In this document: positions 17,927 to 29,387 of the stretch, piece by piece | How the letters are laid out: every line of letters starts with the position of its first letter | How positions within the stretch are numbered: position 1 is the stretch's first letter | Assembly (NCBI GenBank): GCA_009738435.1 | Contig: CP046522.1 | Coordinates: 1,457,249 to 1,521,248, forward strand | Direction: 5' to 3' | Origin: Clostridium bovifaecis | GTDB taxonomy: Bacteria > Bacillota > Clostridia > Clostridiales > Clostridiaceae | DNA length: 64,000 nt | The notes under the pieces: model-generated | Told to the model about the DNA's origin: nothing | Seen by the model: only the letters and a program-made list of their open reading frames with translations | Databases searched by the model: none | Position numbers and translations under genes: made by a program

Positions 17927-18484
17927 ATGGATTTTAATACAGATGATAGAGTAGACAATGATGCTTATAAAGTTGAGAATGAAGAGATGAACGAAAATAT
18001 GGACATGGACTTAGATATGGACATGGACTACGATATGGTACCTATGCCTATGTATATGCAGGGAATGACCCTAGGAATGACCCCGCCACCGCCATGTATG
18101 CAAGGAATGATGGGCATGACACAAGGAAATCAAGGGTTATATCCTATGATGGGGATGATGCCACAAGGAATGCCAGAAATGATGCCAAAGATGATGCCTC
18201 AAAATATGTCAGGAATGATGCCAAAAATGATGGAAGAAAATATGCACGGTATGAATATGATGGAGATGGAAGATGAGGAGTATTCTGAGGAAGAAAATGA
18301 CCTTGAAAATAATTCGAGAATAAGAGAGTATGGTCCAAATGATATAAATAGAATACTTACAAAGATTGAAAGGTATAATCCAGGAGTATTTGCTTTTCTA
18401 AGAAGATGCGGTCTTTCATATCCTATGGCAAAAAGATTTATAAGGAGAATTGTAAGACTTACTCTCATGTATTACGAAGATTAA
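17927..18484 (+). CDS. methionine-rich acidic protein with basic C-terminal domain
   Basis: About 37 of 185 residues are Met, clustered in residues ~20-120 as MDMD, MPMYMQGM, MMGMMPQGMP and MMPKMMP-type runs. A strongly acidic segment (EDEEYSEEENDLE) and then a basic C-terminal domain of ~50 residues (NDINRILTKIERYNPGVFAF, RRCGLSYPMAKRFIRRIVRL) follow. No signal peptide or TM is seen. Of the two in-frame ATGs (17921, 17927), the second is seven bases from the GGGGG ribosome site and is preferred. I do not recognise the family. Met-rich runs can bind copper(I), and clostridial low-complexity proteins are often spore-coat parts, but neither role is shown here. Confidence 0.75.
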   Translation: MDFNTDDRVDNDAYKVENEEMNENMDMDLDMDMDYDMVPMPMYMQGMTLGMTPPPPCMQGMMGMTQGNQGLYPMMGMMPQGMPEMMPKMMPQNMSGMMPKMMEENMHGMNMMEMEDEEYSEEENDLENNSRIREYGPNDINRILTKIERYNPGVFAFLRRCGLSYPMAKRFIRRIVRLTLMYYED

Positions 18485-18496
18485 AAATGAATGTTT

Positions 18497-18538
18497 AAAA
18501 ATAGCCTTTAAGTAAATAAGCTTAAAGGCTATTTTTTT
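18497..18538 (+). terminator. intrinsic terminator
   Basis: AAAATAGCCTTTAAG / CTTAAAGGCTATTTT stem followed by TTT, 12 bases after the Met-rich gene. Confidence 0.9.
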
Positions 18539-18586
18539 AAAGGAAAATTCATTTTCGTGTAGAAATAAAATATAGAGGTGTAGTTT

Positions 18587-19069
18587 ATGTTCTATATTAA
18601 TTTAGAAATTCAGGATATAAAGATTTCAAGCATAGAGAAAGAAGACTTAGAAAAAGTATACCAATGGCTTAGTTGTGAAGATAGCTTTATTGAGTATAGA
18701 CAATTTTATGAAAGGTTTTTAGAGTACTATCTTAGTGAGTGTGAGTTCTTCTTAAAAATAAATAAAAATAGCAATTTAATAGGAATAATTAAGGGAAAGG
18801 TAGAATTCAAAAATCCAAATGAAGTTTGGCTATCATATTTCATATTAGAAAGTAGAATGAGAAATCAAGGAATAGGTAGTGAAATATTAAACGGTATTAT
18901 AAATTACTTTTTTAAAGATTGTGGAATAGTTAAATTTTATGTAAAAGTTAAGGAGAATAATTTTAAATCTTTGGTTTTTTTGAGGAAGAACAATTTTTCA
19001 CCAATAAAACTATCACAAGGGATTGGCGATAAGAATGTAATATTGATCAGTTCCATAAATAGGATATAG
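18587..19069 (+). CDS. GNAT-family N-acetyltransferase
   Basis: This 160-residue protein fits the GNAT fold. Residues ~10-60 give the first strands and helices, and the acetyl-CoA-binding motif A lies at about 100-125 (YFILESRMRNQGIGSEILNG). The motif RNQGIGSEIL matches R/Q-x-x-G-x-G/A. The C-terminal KVKENNFKSLVFLRKNNF is the usual motif B region. The acceptor substrate cannot be predicted. GAGGTG precedes the ATG. It is an isolated gene between two terminator/promoter regions. Confidence 0.85.
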   Translation: MFYINLEIQDIKISSIEKEDLEKVYQWLSCEDSFIEYRQFYERFLEYYLSECEFFLKINKNSNLIGIIKGKVEFKNPNEVWLSYFILESRMRNQGIGSEILNGIINYFFKDCGIVKFYVKVKENNFKSLVFLRKNNFSPIKLSQGIGDKNVILISSINRI

Positions 19070-19099
19070 CACTTGATATTGTGTGAATTGTCTAAATTG

Positions 19100-19129
19100 T
19101 TGACAAATATTCATTTTATGCAATATAAT
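19100..19129 (+). promoter_or_regulatory. promoter upstream of NlpC/P60 gene
   Basis: TTGACA at 19100-19105 and TATAAT at 19124-19129 with an 18-base spacer, about 90 bases before the start codon. Confidence 0.6.
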
Positions 19130-19216
19130 GTAAGTATATAACCTAATTAATTAGAAAAATAATTCATACACCTAATGATAACGTTAATACTATTAAATAG
19201 ATTAGGAGGAAATAAA

Positions 19217-19798
19217 ATGAAGAGTCCATTGGGAAAAGTTGCGGCTAAAGTCACGTTTCTGCTGGTATTTAGCGCTGTAATGTATACTAATACTTGTGAG
19301 GCTAAAGCAGATATTGGAGTTCAAAAAACTAAGAATACAAATATTCGTTCCACAAAAATAGAAAGCAATAAAATCATAAAAGTTCCACAAAGCAAATCTG
19401 AAAAAGAAAAAATATCAAGAGGAAGCAGTAGCGTGTCTAGTAGCTTAGTTGAGTATTCATACAAATTCTTAGGGAAGCCTTATGTATGGGCGTCTTCAGG
19501 ACCAAATTCCTTCGACTGTTCAGGATTTACTTCATATGTTTATAAAAAGTTCGGGTATTCTTTGCCGCATTATACAGGAGATCAAGTTGAAATGGGCAAG
19601 GCTGTAGCTAAAAAAGATTTAAAAACTGGTGATCTTGTATTTTTCGATACATCGGGATCTAATAGCCACGTGGGAATATACATAGGAAATGATAAATTTA
19701 TTCATGCGTCTTCAGGTAAGAAGAAGGTCATGATAAGCGATTTAAATGAGTCATATTATAAATCAAGATATTCAGAGGCAAGAAGAATAATAAAATAG
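19217..19798 (+). CDS. secreted NlpC/P60 peptidoglycan endopeptidase
   Basis: A signal peptide ends around ANTCEAKA-type residues 24-31, followed by a linker rich in Lys/Ser and an NlpC/P60 domain from residue ~75. The catalytic triad candidates are Cys101 (SFDCSGFT), His151 (SHVGIYIG) and His163 (FIHASSG). It should cleave stem peptides (D-Glu-mDAP type) in the cell wall. I choose the ATG at 19217, seven bases after TAGGAGG; an in-frame ATG at 19175 lacks a ribosome site. The protein is 193 residues, with no SH3 or LysM repeats. It has its own promoter and terminator. Confidence 0.93.
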   Translation: MKSPLGKVAAKVTFLLVFSAVMYTNTCEAKADIGVQKTKNTNIRSTKIESNKIIKVPQSKSEKEKISRGSSSVSSSLVEYSYKFLGKPYVWASSGPNSFDCSGFTSYVYKKFGYSLPHYTGDQVEMGKAVAKKDLKTGDLVFFDTSGSNSHVGIYIGNDKFIHASSGKKKVMISDLNESYYKSRYSEARRIIK

Positions 19799-19822
19799 AA
19801 ATATATGATGAACGCTATAACT

Positions 19823-19854
19823 AAAAAACCCAATCAAATTTGATTGGGTTTTTT
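19823..19854 (+). terminator. intrinsic terminator
   Basis: AAAAAACCCAATCAAA / TTTGATTGGGTTTTTT is a perfect 16-bp inverted repeat after the NlpC/P60 gene. Confidence 0.95.
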
Positions 19855-19916
19855 AGTATAAAAATTAGATTTCATAAATAGTAATAGAGTAGTATAAAAA
19901 AATTAGGAGGATGACT

Positions 19917-20603
19917 ATGGGGTATACGAGATACGATTTAAAGAAAAAAAATAAAAGTAATTTTATCTTTGTGTTTTTAATATGTGGAATACTGGTGTTA
20001 GCGTTTATTTCTGGGAGCATAATATCAAAATTATTTATAAAGGATATCAATAAAGTTGATTCTAATACAACTAAGGTTCCACAACAAATTGTACAACCTA
20101 TATTAAGTAAAAACTTTATAGCCATTCAATGTGGAGTTTTTTCTAGTAAAGATAATGCGGAAAAGGTGAAGGCGAACTTATATTCTATGGGAAGCCCTTT
20201 TATAGCAAGTGAAGACGGCAAAAATAAGGTAATACTTGGGATATACACCGAAAGTGAAGTAGAGAAGATTATAAAAAAGTTAAAGGATAATGGTATAGAG
20301 TTTTCAAAGGTAAGCTTTAAATATGATTTAAATAGCCCTTGTGATCTACAAATAGTGGAGATTATAGATGCACAGCTACAGATTACAGGAAAGTTATCTG
20401 ATAGTAAAGTAAAATCGGTACAAACCAAACAGCTGAAAGAATGGAGTGTTAGCTTGAACGCAATCGATAAGAATGAGAAGAATTATAACATACTAAAAGA
20501 GCTTAAAGAATACATAAAAAATCTACCTGATGAAGTGTCTAAGGATAAGTTGGAAGAATATAATATACATTTATATAAAAAGCTAAAAGAGTTGAAAATA
20601 TAG
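19917..20603 (+). CDS. SPOR domain membrane protein
   Basis: A basic N-terminus (DLKKKNKSNF) is followed by one membrane helix (FIFVFLICGILVLAFISGSI). A SPOR domain covers roughly residues 60-128 (FIAIQCGVFSSKDNAEKVKA and VILGIYTESEVEKIIKKL). SPOR domains bind glycan strands stripped of stem peptides, often at the division septum. The C-terminal ~90 residues are helical with no recognised motif. Start: the ATG at 19917 is six bases after AGGAGG; the ATG at 19911 is too close. The 228-residue protein precedes the DUF4321-maf-radC-mre cluster, in keeping with a cell-wall or sporulation role. Confidence 0.85.
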   Translation: MGYTRYDLKKKNKSNFIFVFLICGILVLAFISGSIISKLFIKDINKVDSNTTKVPQQIVQPILSKNFIAIQCGVFSSKDNAEKVKANLYSMGSPFIASEDGKNKVILGIYTESEVEKIIKKLKDNGIEFSKVSFKYDLNSPCDLQIVEIIDAQLQITGKLSDSKVKSVQTKQLKEWSVSLNAIDKNEKNYNILKELKEYIKNLPDEVSKDKLEEYNIHLYKKLKELKI

Positions 20604-20607
20604 CACT

Positions 20608-20640
20608 AAAAGCATTCAAATGGCATTTTTGAATGCTTTT
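20608..20640 (+). terminator. intrinsic terminator
   Basis: AAAAGCATTCAAA / TTTGAATGCTTTT is a 13-bp stem five bases after the SPOR gene stop. Confidence 0.8.
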
Positions 20641-20742
20641 GATTTAAAATAAATTCATAAAAAATTATATATTTAATGTCTTGTTTAGAACTTTGTTAAG
20701 TGTTAAACTATATAAGATAAAAAAGTTAAAGGGGTATATGTA

Positions 20743-21000
20743 GTGAGGGGCAGTAATAAAAATAATTTTTTGGTTTTTATAGTAATATTAGGAGCTATAT
20801 GCGGAAGCTTCCTCGGGGAGGTATTAGGCAATAGTGTAAAAGCATTAAGTTTTTTAAAAGCTTCACATCATATTGGAACTTCAAATCCTTTTGTGTTGAA
20901 CTTAAAGGTGATAGAGCTTACCTTTGGAGTTAATTTCTACTTGAATATAATGGCTATAGTTGGAGTGATTTTGGCTATATTATTATATAGAAAGTATTAG
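20743..21000 (+). CDS. DUF4321 small membrane protein
   Basis: This 85-residue protein has two membrane helices ([20 protein letters not shown] and [15 protein letters not shown]) joined by a loop with [12 protein letters not shown]. It resembles the DUF4321 family that precedes maf in many clostridia. The start is a GTG, 12 bases after AAGGGG. maf follows ten bases after the stop, so it is probably the first gene of the maf-radC-mre transcript. The function is unknown; conservation next to the elongasome genes suggests a role in envelope growth. Confidence 0.8.
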   Translation: MRGSNKNNFLVFIVILGAICGSFLGEVLGNSVKALSFLKASHHIGTSNPFVLNLKVIELTFGVNFYLNIMAIVGVILAILLYRKY

Positions 21001-21010
21001 GAGTGATAAT

Positions 21011-21586
21011 ATGAAATTAATTTTAGCATCAGCTTCTGAAAGAAGACAGGAGCTTCTAAAAAGAATCACTAGTGATTTTGATATAATCGTGAGTGATTTT
21101 GATGAAGAAAAAGTAAGCTTTCAAGGCAGTTGTGGCGAGTATGTGACGAAACTTGCAAAGGGAAAAGCTGAGAATGTTGCCAATAGGATTGGTAACGATG
21201 CTATTGTAATAGGATGTGATACAATAGTTTCTTTTAAGGAACATGTGTTGGGAAAGCCTAGAAATGAATTAGAAGCTTTTAGTATGTTAAGATTACTAAG
21301 TGGAAGTATTCACCAAGTGTATTCTGGAGTTGCTGTCATTGACACAAAAACTAAAAACGTTAAAATAGATTATGTGTGTACTGACGTTAAGTTTTCTTCT
21401 ATAAGTGATGAAGAAATAAAAAGTTATATAGCTACAGGAGAACCTATGGATAAAGCTGGAGCTTATGGAATACAGGGCTTTGGAGGAGTATTTGTGGAAG
21501 AAATAACTGGAGACTATTATAATGTAGTAGGACTTCCATTAAATAAGTTAAATAAGATGCTAAAGGAGATGGGGGTAAATCTATAA
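21011..21586 (+). CDS. maf: Maf-type nucleoside triphosphate pyrophosphatase
   Basis: The N-terminal [17 protein letters not shown] is the Maf signature (SxSxxR). GCDTIVSF and [18 protein letters not shown], together with [13 protein letters not shown], are the other conserved blocks. The enzyme hydrolyses dTTP/UTP and modified NTPs to monophosphates; family members influence septum formation. The 191-residue length is normal. GGAGTG precedes the ATG. It lies between the DUF4321 gene and radC. Confidence 0.95.
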   Translation: MKLILASASERRQELLKRITSDFDIIVSDFDEEKVSFQGSCGEYVTKLAKGKAENVANRIGNDAIVIGCDTIVSFKEHVLGKPRNELEAFSMLRLLSGSIHQVYSGVAVIDTKTKNVKIDYVCTDVKFSSISDEEIKSYIATGEPMDKAGAYGIQGFGGVFVEEITGDYYNVVGLPLNKLNKMLKEMGVNL

Positions 21587-21600
21587 AAGGAGTACATATT

Positions 21601-23384
<1,784 letters not shown>

Positions 23385-23392
23385 AATTAGAC

Positions 23393-24237
23393 ATGAACTT
23401 TTTTAAAAATAAACTGACAGTAACTGTTGTTGTGCTGTCAGTTAGCTTTTTAATATTAATCGGATATACTGTAAAAAGAGAAAATATGTCTACTGCGGAA
23501 AATGGTATAGGTGTTGTTTTGAATACAGTGCAAGGTACTGTATATAGTTTGAATAGCAAAATCAAAGGTAGCGTAAGCTTTATTGTTAACTTTAGTGAAG
23601 TAAAAGAAGAAAATGAAAAGTTAAAAGAAGAAAACCTTCAGCTTAAAGATAAAGCATTAAAATATGATGCATTATCTAATGAAAATGATAGATTAAGAGA
23701 GATGCTTAATTTTAAAAATCAAAAGGATGAATACAAATATATAGGATGCGACATAATCGGAAAAAGTGGAGATAATTGGCTTGATGGGTTTATAATCAAT
23801 AGAGGATCAGATGACGGGTTAAAGAAAAAATGGTTGTAGTTACTGGTAGAGGATTAGTTGGACAGGTAACTGCAGTAGGAAGTAATTGGGCAATAGTTCA
23901 GTCCTTAATAAACGAAAACATAGCAGTCGCAGGAATGGTAAATAGTACTAGAGAGAATGATGGTGTTATAAAAGGATATAGAGATTATAATGATAAGCTT
24001 TTAGCAAAGTTATATTATCTTCCTTTAGATTCTCAAGCTAAAAAAGGAGATGCAGTTTTAACTTCTGGACTCGGAGGATTATATCCAAAGGGAATAAAGA
24101 TAGGAACTATTATTAGCATAGAAGAAGATAAAGGAAAGCTTGTAAAAAATGCCTTGATTGAGCCAAGCGTAGATTTCAATAAGCTAGAAGAAATGTTTGT
24201 GGTAATTCCAAAAAATCAAAGGGAAGTTAAATATTAA
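23393..24237 (+). CDS. mreC: rod shape-determining protein MreC (frame broken at about 23830)
   Basis: MreC is a bitopic scaffold that links MreB to PBP2 and RodA. The first frame (23393-23839) gives the TM helix, a coiled coil (VKEENEKLKEENLQLKDKAL) and IIGKSGDNWLDGFIINRGSD. It then ends at LKKKWL-stop. The second frame (from 23830) continues VVVTGRGLVGQVTAVGSNWA through AVLTSGLGGLYPKGIKIG to the end at 24237. Adding one A to the A6 run before TGG joins both frames as LKKKMVVVTG. The two frames together cover a normal ~281-residue MreC. A sequencing indel is the simplest explanation, since the gene is usually essential in rods. Confidence 0.88.
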
Positions 24238-24248
24238 GGTGAGATAAT

Positions 24249-24740
24249 ATGAAAAAAATAATTACTGTATTACTTTTGTCGATATTATTTTTGGTGCTAG
24301 ATAATGCGCTGATGCCGTTTTTCTCTATAAAAGGGGCTTATCCTAGCCTATTATTTGTTTTTGCAGTATGTTATTCTATCATTTCTGGTAGCTGGAGTTC
24401 CATCTATATTGGGGTTTTATCTGGGTTACTGCAAGATGTATACTTAATCAATGGGCTTGGGATTAACATGTTATTAAATATGCTAATTTGCTTAATTGCC
24501 GCTGAGATAGGCAAAACTATATTTAAAGATAAATCTGTTGTACCAATTATAGCTTGTTTTTTTCTAAGCCTTTTAAAAGGCGTTCTAATGTTTGCAATAC
24601 TATATGTGGTAAGACAATTTATTGATGTTAAACTTATATTATATATAAGTATTTATAATATGATAGTGGCCATTTTTATGTATAAAAAGGTATATACTCT
24701 CTCGAAGGTAAACTTTATGATGAAAAATTGGAAATTTTAG
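24249..24740 (+). CDS. mreD: rod shape-determining protein MreD
   Basis: This integral membrane protein of 163 residues has about five helices. The motif LLQDVYLINGLGINMLLN-type segment (GVLSGLLQDVYLINGLGINM) near residue 60-80 is characteristic of MreD. It works with MreC and RodA in lateral wall synthesis. It starts 12 bases after mreC with an AGGTGAG ribosome site, and mrdA follows 16 bases after the stop. Confidence 0.93.
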   Translation: MKKIITVLLLSILFLVLDNALMPFFSIKGAYPSLLFVFAVCYSIISGSWSSIYIGVLSGLLQDVYLINGLGINMLLNMLICLIAAEIGKTIFKDKSVVPIIACFFLSLLKGVLMFAILYVVRQFIDVKLILYISIYNMIVAIFMYKKVYTLSKVNFMMKNWKF

Positions 24741-24755
24741 AAGTGGTGATTTAAT

Positions 24756-27700
24756 ATGATAAATAAATCAAGAAAACAGATTAGACTAATGAAAAAGAAA
24801 AAAGATAAAAAGTTTAACAGATATACAGCCTTATTTATAATTATGCTTTTTATATTCTCTTTAATTACATCAAAACTCGTTTATCTTCAAATAGTAAAAG
24901 CAGATGAATATAAGGAGATGACAAATAATAAGTCAATTAGAAATATACCTATTACTGCACCAAGAGGCAATATAATTGATGCTAATGGTAATATTCTTGC
25001 TGAAAGCAGACAAGGATATACTTTAGTTTTTACAGAAACAGACGAAAGTAAAAAGCAATTTTTTACTACCATGCCTAAGGTTTTTAAAATTTTAGATGAA
25101 AATGGAGAATTTCAAAAGGATGATTTTGAATTGAAAATAAATCCATTTCGTTTTGAATTTGACAGCGATAATCCTGATACTAGAAAGAATATGGAATTGA
25201 GATTTAAAAAAGATAGAGGAATGGATGATAAAATAAGGCAGGAACTATTCCCTGATAAAAAAAGAGACGAACTAGATGAAAAAGAAAAAGAGAAAATAGA
25301 TGGAGAGCTTTTAAAGAAGACTCCTGAAGAAACCTTTAACTATCTTTTAGAGCTATACGGAATAAATTCTGAAGAGAATAAATTGATATATACGGAACTC
25401 TTTACAGCTTTAAAAAATGATTCAAATGTGAAGGGAAATCTACAATATTATTTAAAACAGTATGACGTAAAGGATAAAGAAGAGGATAAACAATTCACTC
25501 AGTTGTATAAGAATATGCCGAGGGAAGTTTTCGAGAGTTTAATAGCTAAATATAATATAAACAAAAGTAAATACTCTTTAGACATGAAGAGAAGATTTAT
25601 GTTGGTTAAGGATGCAATAAAATTACAGAGCTTCTATGGATTTAAGCCGGTAGTGATTGCGTCAAATATCAAGAAAAATACGGCTTTTGTAGCTATGCAA
25701 GAATATGAAGGACTTCCAGGAATAGAGATAACAATGGATCCTGTAAGAGTTTACCCATACAAGGATTTAGGCTCTTCATTTTTAGGATATTTATCAAAAA
25801 TAAATTCTTGGCAAAAGGAGCAGTATGAAGAAAAAGGGTATGATACCAGTTCAGATTATATAGGGGCAGCTGGCATAGAAAGTGCGTTTGAAAGCACATT
25901 AAGAGGATCTAAGGGGACTAAAATAGTTCAGATAAATAAACATGGAAGAATAATGAGAGAGTTAGGAAGAAAAGAACCCTATCCGGGGAAAACCATACAG
26001 CTTACAGTAGATAGAGATCTACAATATGTGACGGAAAAATCACTTGATGATGTAATGAAGCAGCTTCAAGCGGCAGGTAGGTCAGGAGATGTAGATACAT
26101 CTAATGCAACAAGAGCGGCGGCTATAGTATTAGATGTAAAGAGTGGTAAGGTTTTATCTATGGTTAGTAAGCCAGGATATGACCCTAATCTCTTTGCAGT
26201 GCCAGGTAAACTCACTCCAGAATTGCAGCAGCAATACTTTAGTCCAGATTTAGGAACCTTTGGAACAAACTATGTCCAGAACTTACTAAAAGCAAACTAT
26301 ATAGCAAAAGATGTTTATAGAGGACAGTCTGTACAGGATGTAGTAGATAAACTATTCCCTTTAGATAAAACCATAAAAAATAATACAACGATAAGACAAG
26401 ATTACTACGACATATATCCTAAGCCTTTATACAACTATGCAACTAAAAGTCTTATACCACCTGGCTCTACTTTTAAGCCTCTAACAGCTGCCGCAGCTTT
26501 AGAGGAGGGTGTAGTTACAGCAGATGAGATGATGAGGACAGAAGGCATATTTACAAAGCATGGTTATAAGGGTAGAAACTTGAATGAAATCAACTATGGA
26601 AGTGTCAATTTAGCAAGGGCTTTGGAAAAATCAATTAATTACTACTTCTTTGAATTAGGAGATAGATTATACCAGCAAAAGAAATATAATAATGGTTTTG
26701 ATGCTATAGCACATTATGCATGGATGTTTGGATTAGGTGCACCTCAAGAAGTAAAACCTGCAACAGGTATTGAAATTCCAGAAAGATTTGGTCAGGTATA
26801 TAATCTTGAATCAGGTCGAAGGATATTCTCTTCAATGTACATGAGCTCTTTGTTAAATTTGCTAACTAGAGGAACAGATACACGTACTCCAGGATATAGA
26901 ACACATTATATAGGAGTAAACATTTATGGCAATGAAAACGACAAAGAGGATGTAAAAAAGCTTAAAGAAAACTTAAGAAGCAGAATACTAGAAGAAATGC
27001 AGTATAAGAAGAAGGGTACTCAGGATATAAAGACCATGATATCTGAACTAGCTGAAAAGGATCAGGTTATCAAAAACAACTATAAGAATGGATACAGTGG
27101 TTATTCTAAAAGCTATACTGGTGATATAAATAAAAAGATGAGCTATGAGAAGTATATTCAGAATCAAATTGAACAGGTATGGCTAGCTATTGTATATTCT
27201 ATTGATGATGCTAATTTCAATATAAACAATCAAAACAATGTATATGATGCATCTATTGGTCAAGGTACTAACCAATTTACTCCAGTACAGCTTGCAAACT
27301 ACATTGCAACTCTTGTAAACGGAGGCAACAGATACAATGTACACTTAGTAGATAAAATATTAGACCAAGATGGAAAGGTAGTTAAGGAATTTAAACCAGA
27401 AGTTATTGAAAAGGTTAATTTAAAACCAAGTACTATAGATGCAGTAAAAGCAGGAATGAAAGACGTTACAAGTGATGGTACTGCAAGTAATGCTTTTGCA
27501 GGTTTTCCTATACCAAATGGTGGTAAAACTGGTTCAGCAACCTTCTCAAATAGCCAAGATGAATATGGAAGAACATCTTATGGTTTATATGTAGGATTTG
27601 CTCCTTTTGATAATCCCGAAATAGCGGTTTGTGTAGTAATATTCGACGGAGGTCATGGTGGATATATTGCACCGGTTGCAAGAGCTATTTATGAGGAGTA

Positions 27701-27827
27701 TTTTAAGGATAAACTACAGAAAGAATACCCAGGGTATGTACCTATGTATAATTACCACATAGATACAAGTAATAAAGTGCAAGAACAAACTCAATCACAG
27801 GTTGAAGTAAATACGCCAGTACAATAA
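24756..27827 (+). CDS. mrdA: penicillin-binding protein 2 (elongasome transpeptidase)
   Basis: This class B PBP cross-links peptidoglycan during elongation. One N-terminal TM helix (LFIIMLFIFSLITSKLVYLQ) is followed by a dimerisation domain (ITAPRGNIIDANGNILAESR) and a transpeptidase domain. The active Ser is S571 in PPGSTFKPL, the SxN motif is SIN and the KTG motif is GGKTGSA. At 1023 residues it is long: a Lys/Glu-rich insertion of ~190 residues follows the dimerisation motif (about residues 110-300), and another (about 720-800) separates SxN from KTG. Such inserts occur in clostridial PBP2. It is placed between mreD and minC. Confidence 0.93.
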   Translation: MINKSRKQIRLMKKKKDKKFNRYTALFIIMLFIFSLITSKLVYLQIVKADEYKEMTNNKSIRNIPITAPRGNIIDANGNILAESRQGYTLVFTETDESKKQFFTTMPKVFKILDENGEFQKDDFELKINPFRFEFDSDNPDTRKNMELRFKKDRGMDDKIRQELFPDKKRDELDEKEKEKIDGELLKKTPEETFNYLLELYGINSEENKLIYTELFTALKNDSNVKGNLQYYLKQYDVKDKEEDKQFTQLYKNMPREVFESLIAKYNINKSKYSLDMKRRFMLVKDAIKLQSFYGFKPVVIASNIKKNTAFVAMQEYEGLPGIEITMDPVRVYPYKDLGSSFLGYLSKINSWQKEQYEEKGYDTSSDYIGAAGIESAFESTLRGSKGTKIVQINKHGRIMRELGRKEPYPGKTIQLTVDRDLQYVTEKSLDDVMKQLQAAGRSGDVDTSNATRAAAIVLDVKSGKVLSMVSKPGYDPNLFAVPGKLTPELQQQYFSPDLGTFGTNYVQNLLKANYIAKDVYRGQSVQDVVDKLFPLDKTIKNNTTIRQDYYDIYPKPLYNYATKSLIPPGSTFKPLTAAAALEEGVVTADEMMRTEGIFTKHGYKGRNLNEINYGSVNLARALEKSINYYFFELGDRLYQQKKYNNGFDAIAHYAWMFGLGAPQEVKPATGIEIPERFGQVYNLESGRRIFSSMYMSSLLNLLTRGTDTRTPGYRTHYIGVNIYGNENDKEDVKKLKENLRSRILEEMQYKKKGTQDIKTMISELAEKDQVIKNNYKNGYSGYSKSYTGDINKKMSYEKYIQNQIEQVWLAIVYSIDDANFNINNQNNVYDASIGQGTNQFTPVQLANYIATLVNGGNRYNVHLVDKILDQDGKVVKEFKPEVIEKVNLKPSTIDAVKAGMKDVTSDGTASNAFAGFPIPNGGKTGSATFSNSQDEYGRTSYGLYVGFAPFDNPEIAVCVVIFDGGHGGYIAPVARAIYEEYFKDKLQKEYPGYVPMYNYHIDTSNKVQEQTQSQVEVNTPVQ

Positions 27828-27852
27828 AACCAGATAATACTATCTGGTTTTT
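27826..27852 (+). terminator. terminator after mrdA
   Basis: AAAACCAGATA / TATCTGGTTTT with a short loop and TT tail begins at the mrdA stop codon. Confidence 0.85.
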
Positions 27853-27931
27853 TGAAATTTGTTTTGCATTAAAGAAGGAATTATAAAAAAAATGTTGAAA
27901 TATAACCATAAGGCATTTATGGAGGGTCAAT

Positions 27932-28564
27932 ATGTTGAAAGACGGTATAGTTTTAAAAGGAAATAAAGATGGCTTAAATGTATTAATTGACATGAACAAG
28001 TTTGAAAACTTTGATGAGATGATAGAGGAATTTGTGCAGAGGTTAACCCTTGGCAAAAAATTTTATAAAAATGCAACAATAAAAATTACAACACAGCTAA
28101 AGGAATTTAATGAAAAGCAGATAATTATACTAAAGGATGTTTTATTTGAGGAATTTCTCATTAAGGATTGTATTTTTGAAGATAGAGAAGAGTCAAAAGG
28201 CAAAACTTTTTCGGGAGTTTATGAAGGTCGCACGAAGTTCTATCGCAAAACCCTAAGGAGCGGTCAAGTTATTAGATATCCAGGAAATATAGTTATAATT
28301 GGAGACGTAAATCCAGGCTCTGAAATATATGCTGGAGGAAATGTGATTGTTTTAGGGAACTTAATGGGGAACGTTCATGCTGGGGATTCGGGAAATATAA
28401 AGGCGATTATATCTGCTTTTAGGTTACAACCTAGGATTTTGCAGATAGCTAATGTCATGACCAGGGCTCCAGAGGATGATGAAAAACCTTATTATCCTGA
28501 AGTTGCAAGAATCAAGGATGGAACCATAATAGTAGAACCTTATTTACCTAATAAATTTGTATAA
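27932..28564 (+). CDS. minC: septum site-determining protein MinC
   Basis: MinC blocks FtsZ ring assembly away from mid-cell. The N-terminal domain (residues 1-~100) and a C-terminal beta-helix domain with [20 protein letters not shown] and [20 protein letters not shown] are both present; the second contacts MinD. The 210-residue length is normal. The ribosome site GGAGGGT precedes the ATG. The stop overlaps the upstream region of minD, and minCDE are consecutive. Confidence 0.95.
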   Translation: MLKDGIVLKGNKDGLNVLIDMNKFENFDEMIEEFVQRLTLGKKFYKNATIKITTQLKEFNEKQIIILKDVLFEEFLIKDCIFEDREESKGKTFSGVYEGRTKFYRKTLRSGQVIRYPGNIVIIGDVNPGSEIYAGGNVIVLGNLMGNVHAGDSGNIKAIISAFRLQPRILQIANVMTRAPEDDEKPYYPEVARIKDGTIIVEPYLPNKFV

Positions 28565-28578
28565 TGGAGGAAAAAAGT

Positions 28579-29376
28579 ATGAGTGAAGCTATAGTAATAA
28601 CATCGGGAAAAGGTGGAGTAGGAAAAACCACTACTACTGCCAATATTGGTACTGCCCTTGCATCACTTGGTAAGAAGGTAGTTGTAGTAGATGGAGATAC
28701 AGGGCTTAGAAATCTAGATGTACTTATGGGGCTTGAAAATAGAATTGTATTTACTCTTCTTGATGCAGTAGAAGAAAAATGCAGAATTAAACAAGCACTT
28801 ATAAAAGATAAAAGATTTCCTAATTTATTCTTATTACCTACTGCACAAACAAGGGATAAGAATGATGTAAGCCCGGAGCAAATGCTGAATTTAATAAAAG
28901 AATTAAAAGAAGAATTTGATTACATACTTATTGATTGTCCAGCAGGAATTGAACAGGGATTTGAAAATGCAATTATAGGAGCAGATATGGCTCTTGTAGT
29001 TGTTAATCCAGAGGTTACATCTGTTAGAGATGCAGATAGGGTAATTGGTAAGTTAGATGCTAGGGGTCTTGAAAATCATCAGTTAATTGTAAATCGTTTA
29101 AGCTATGATATGGTGAAAAGAGGAGATATGCTTGACGTAAATGATATTTTGGATAGTTTAGCGATCAAGCTTATAGGAATAGTTCCAAGAGATGAAGAAA
29201 TAACTGTGGCTACAAATAAAGGGGAACCAGTAGTACTGAATGATAAGGCTATAGCTGGACAAGCATTTAACAATATAGCCCGAAGAATCTTAGGTGAAGA
29301 AGTACCTTTTATAACTTTAACCACAAGTGAAACTGGTTTTATGGCTTCATTAAAAAAAATATTTAAGCGCAAATAG
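28579..29376 (+). CDS. minD: septum site-determining protein MinD
   Basis: This is a Walker-type ATPase of the ParA/MinD group. The deviant Walker A is GKGGVGKTT at residues ~10-18, and the ATP sensor DGDTGLRNLDVLMGLE follows. Switch II is LIDCPAGIEQGF. The C-terminal amphipathic helix (FMASLKKIFKRK) is the membrane-targeting sequence. The ATG at 28579 follows TGGAGG; an upstream ATG at 28564 overlaps the minC stop and contains the ribosome site. The length is 265 residues. Confidence 0.96.
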   Translation: MSEAIVITSGKGGVGKTTTTANIGTALASLGKKVVVVDGDTGLRNLDVLMGLENRIVFTLLDAVEEKCRIKQALIKDKRFPNLFLLPTAQTRDKNDVSPEQMLNLIKELKEEFDYILIDCPAGIEQGFENAIIGADMALVVVNPEVTSVRDADRVIGKLDARGLENHQLIVNRLSYDMVKRGDMLDVNDILDSLAIKLIGIVPRDEEITVATNKGEPVVLNDKAIAGQAFNNIARRILGEEVPFITLTTSETGFMASLKKIFKRK

Positions 29377-29387
29377 GAGGAAAGCAA

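Noticed and set aside
18144..18468. Overlapping ORFs on both strands in the Met-rich gene
   Set aside because: They arise from the repetitive ATGATG codon pattern and have no start signals.
23820..23840. Programmed -1 frameshift in mreC
   Set aside because: The zero-frame heptamer is G AAA AAA, a poor slippery site, no stimulatory stem was seen, and similar single-base breaks occur in many other genes here.
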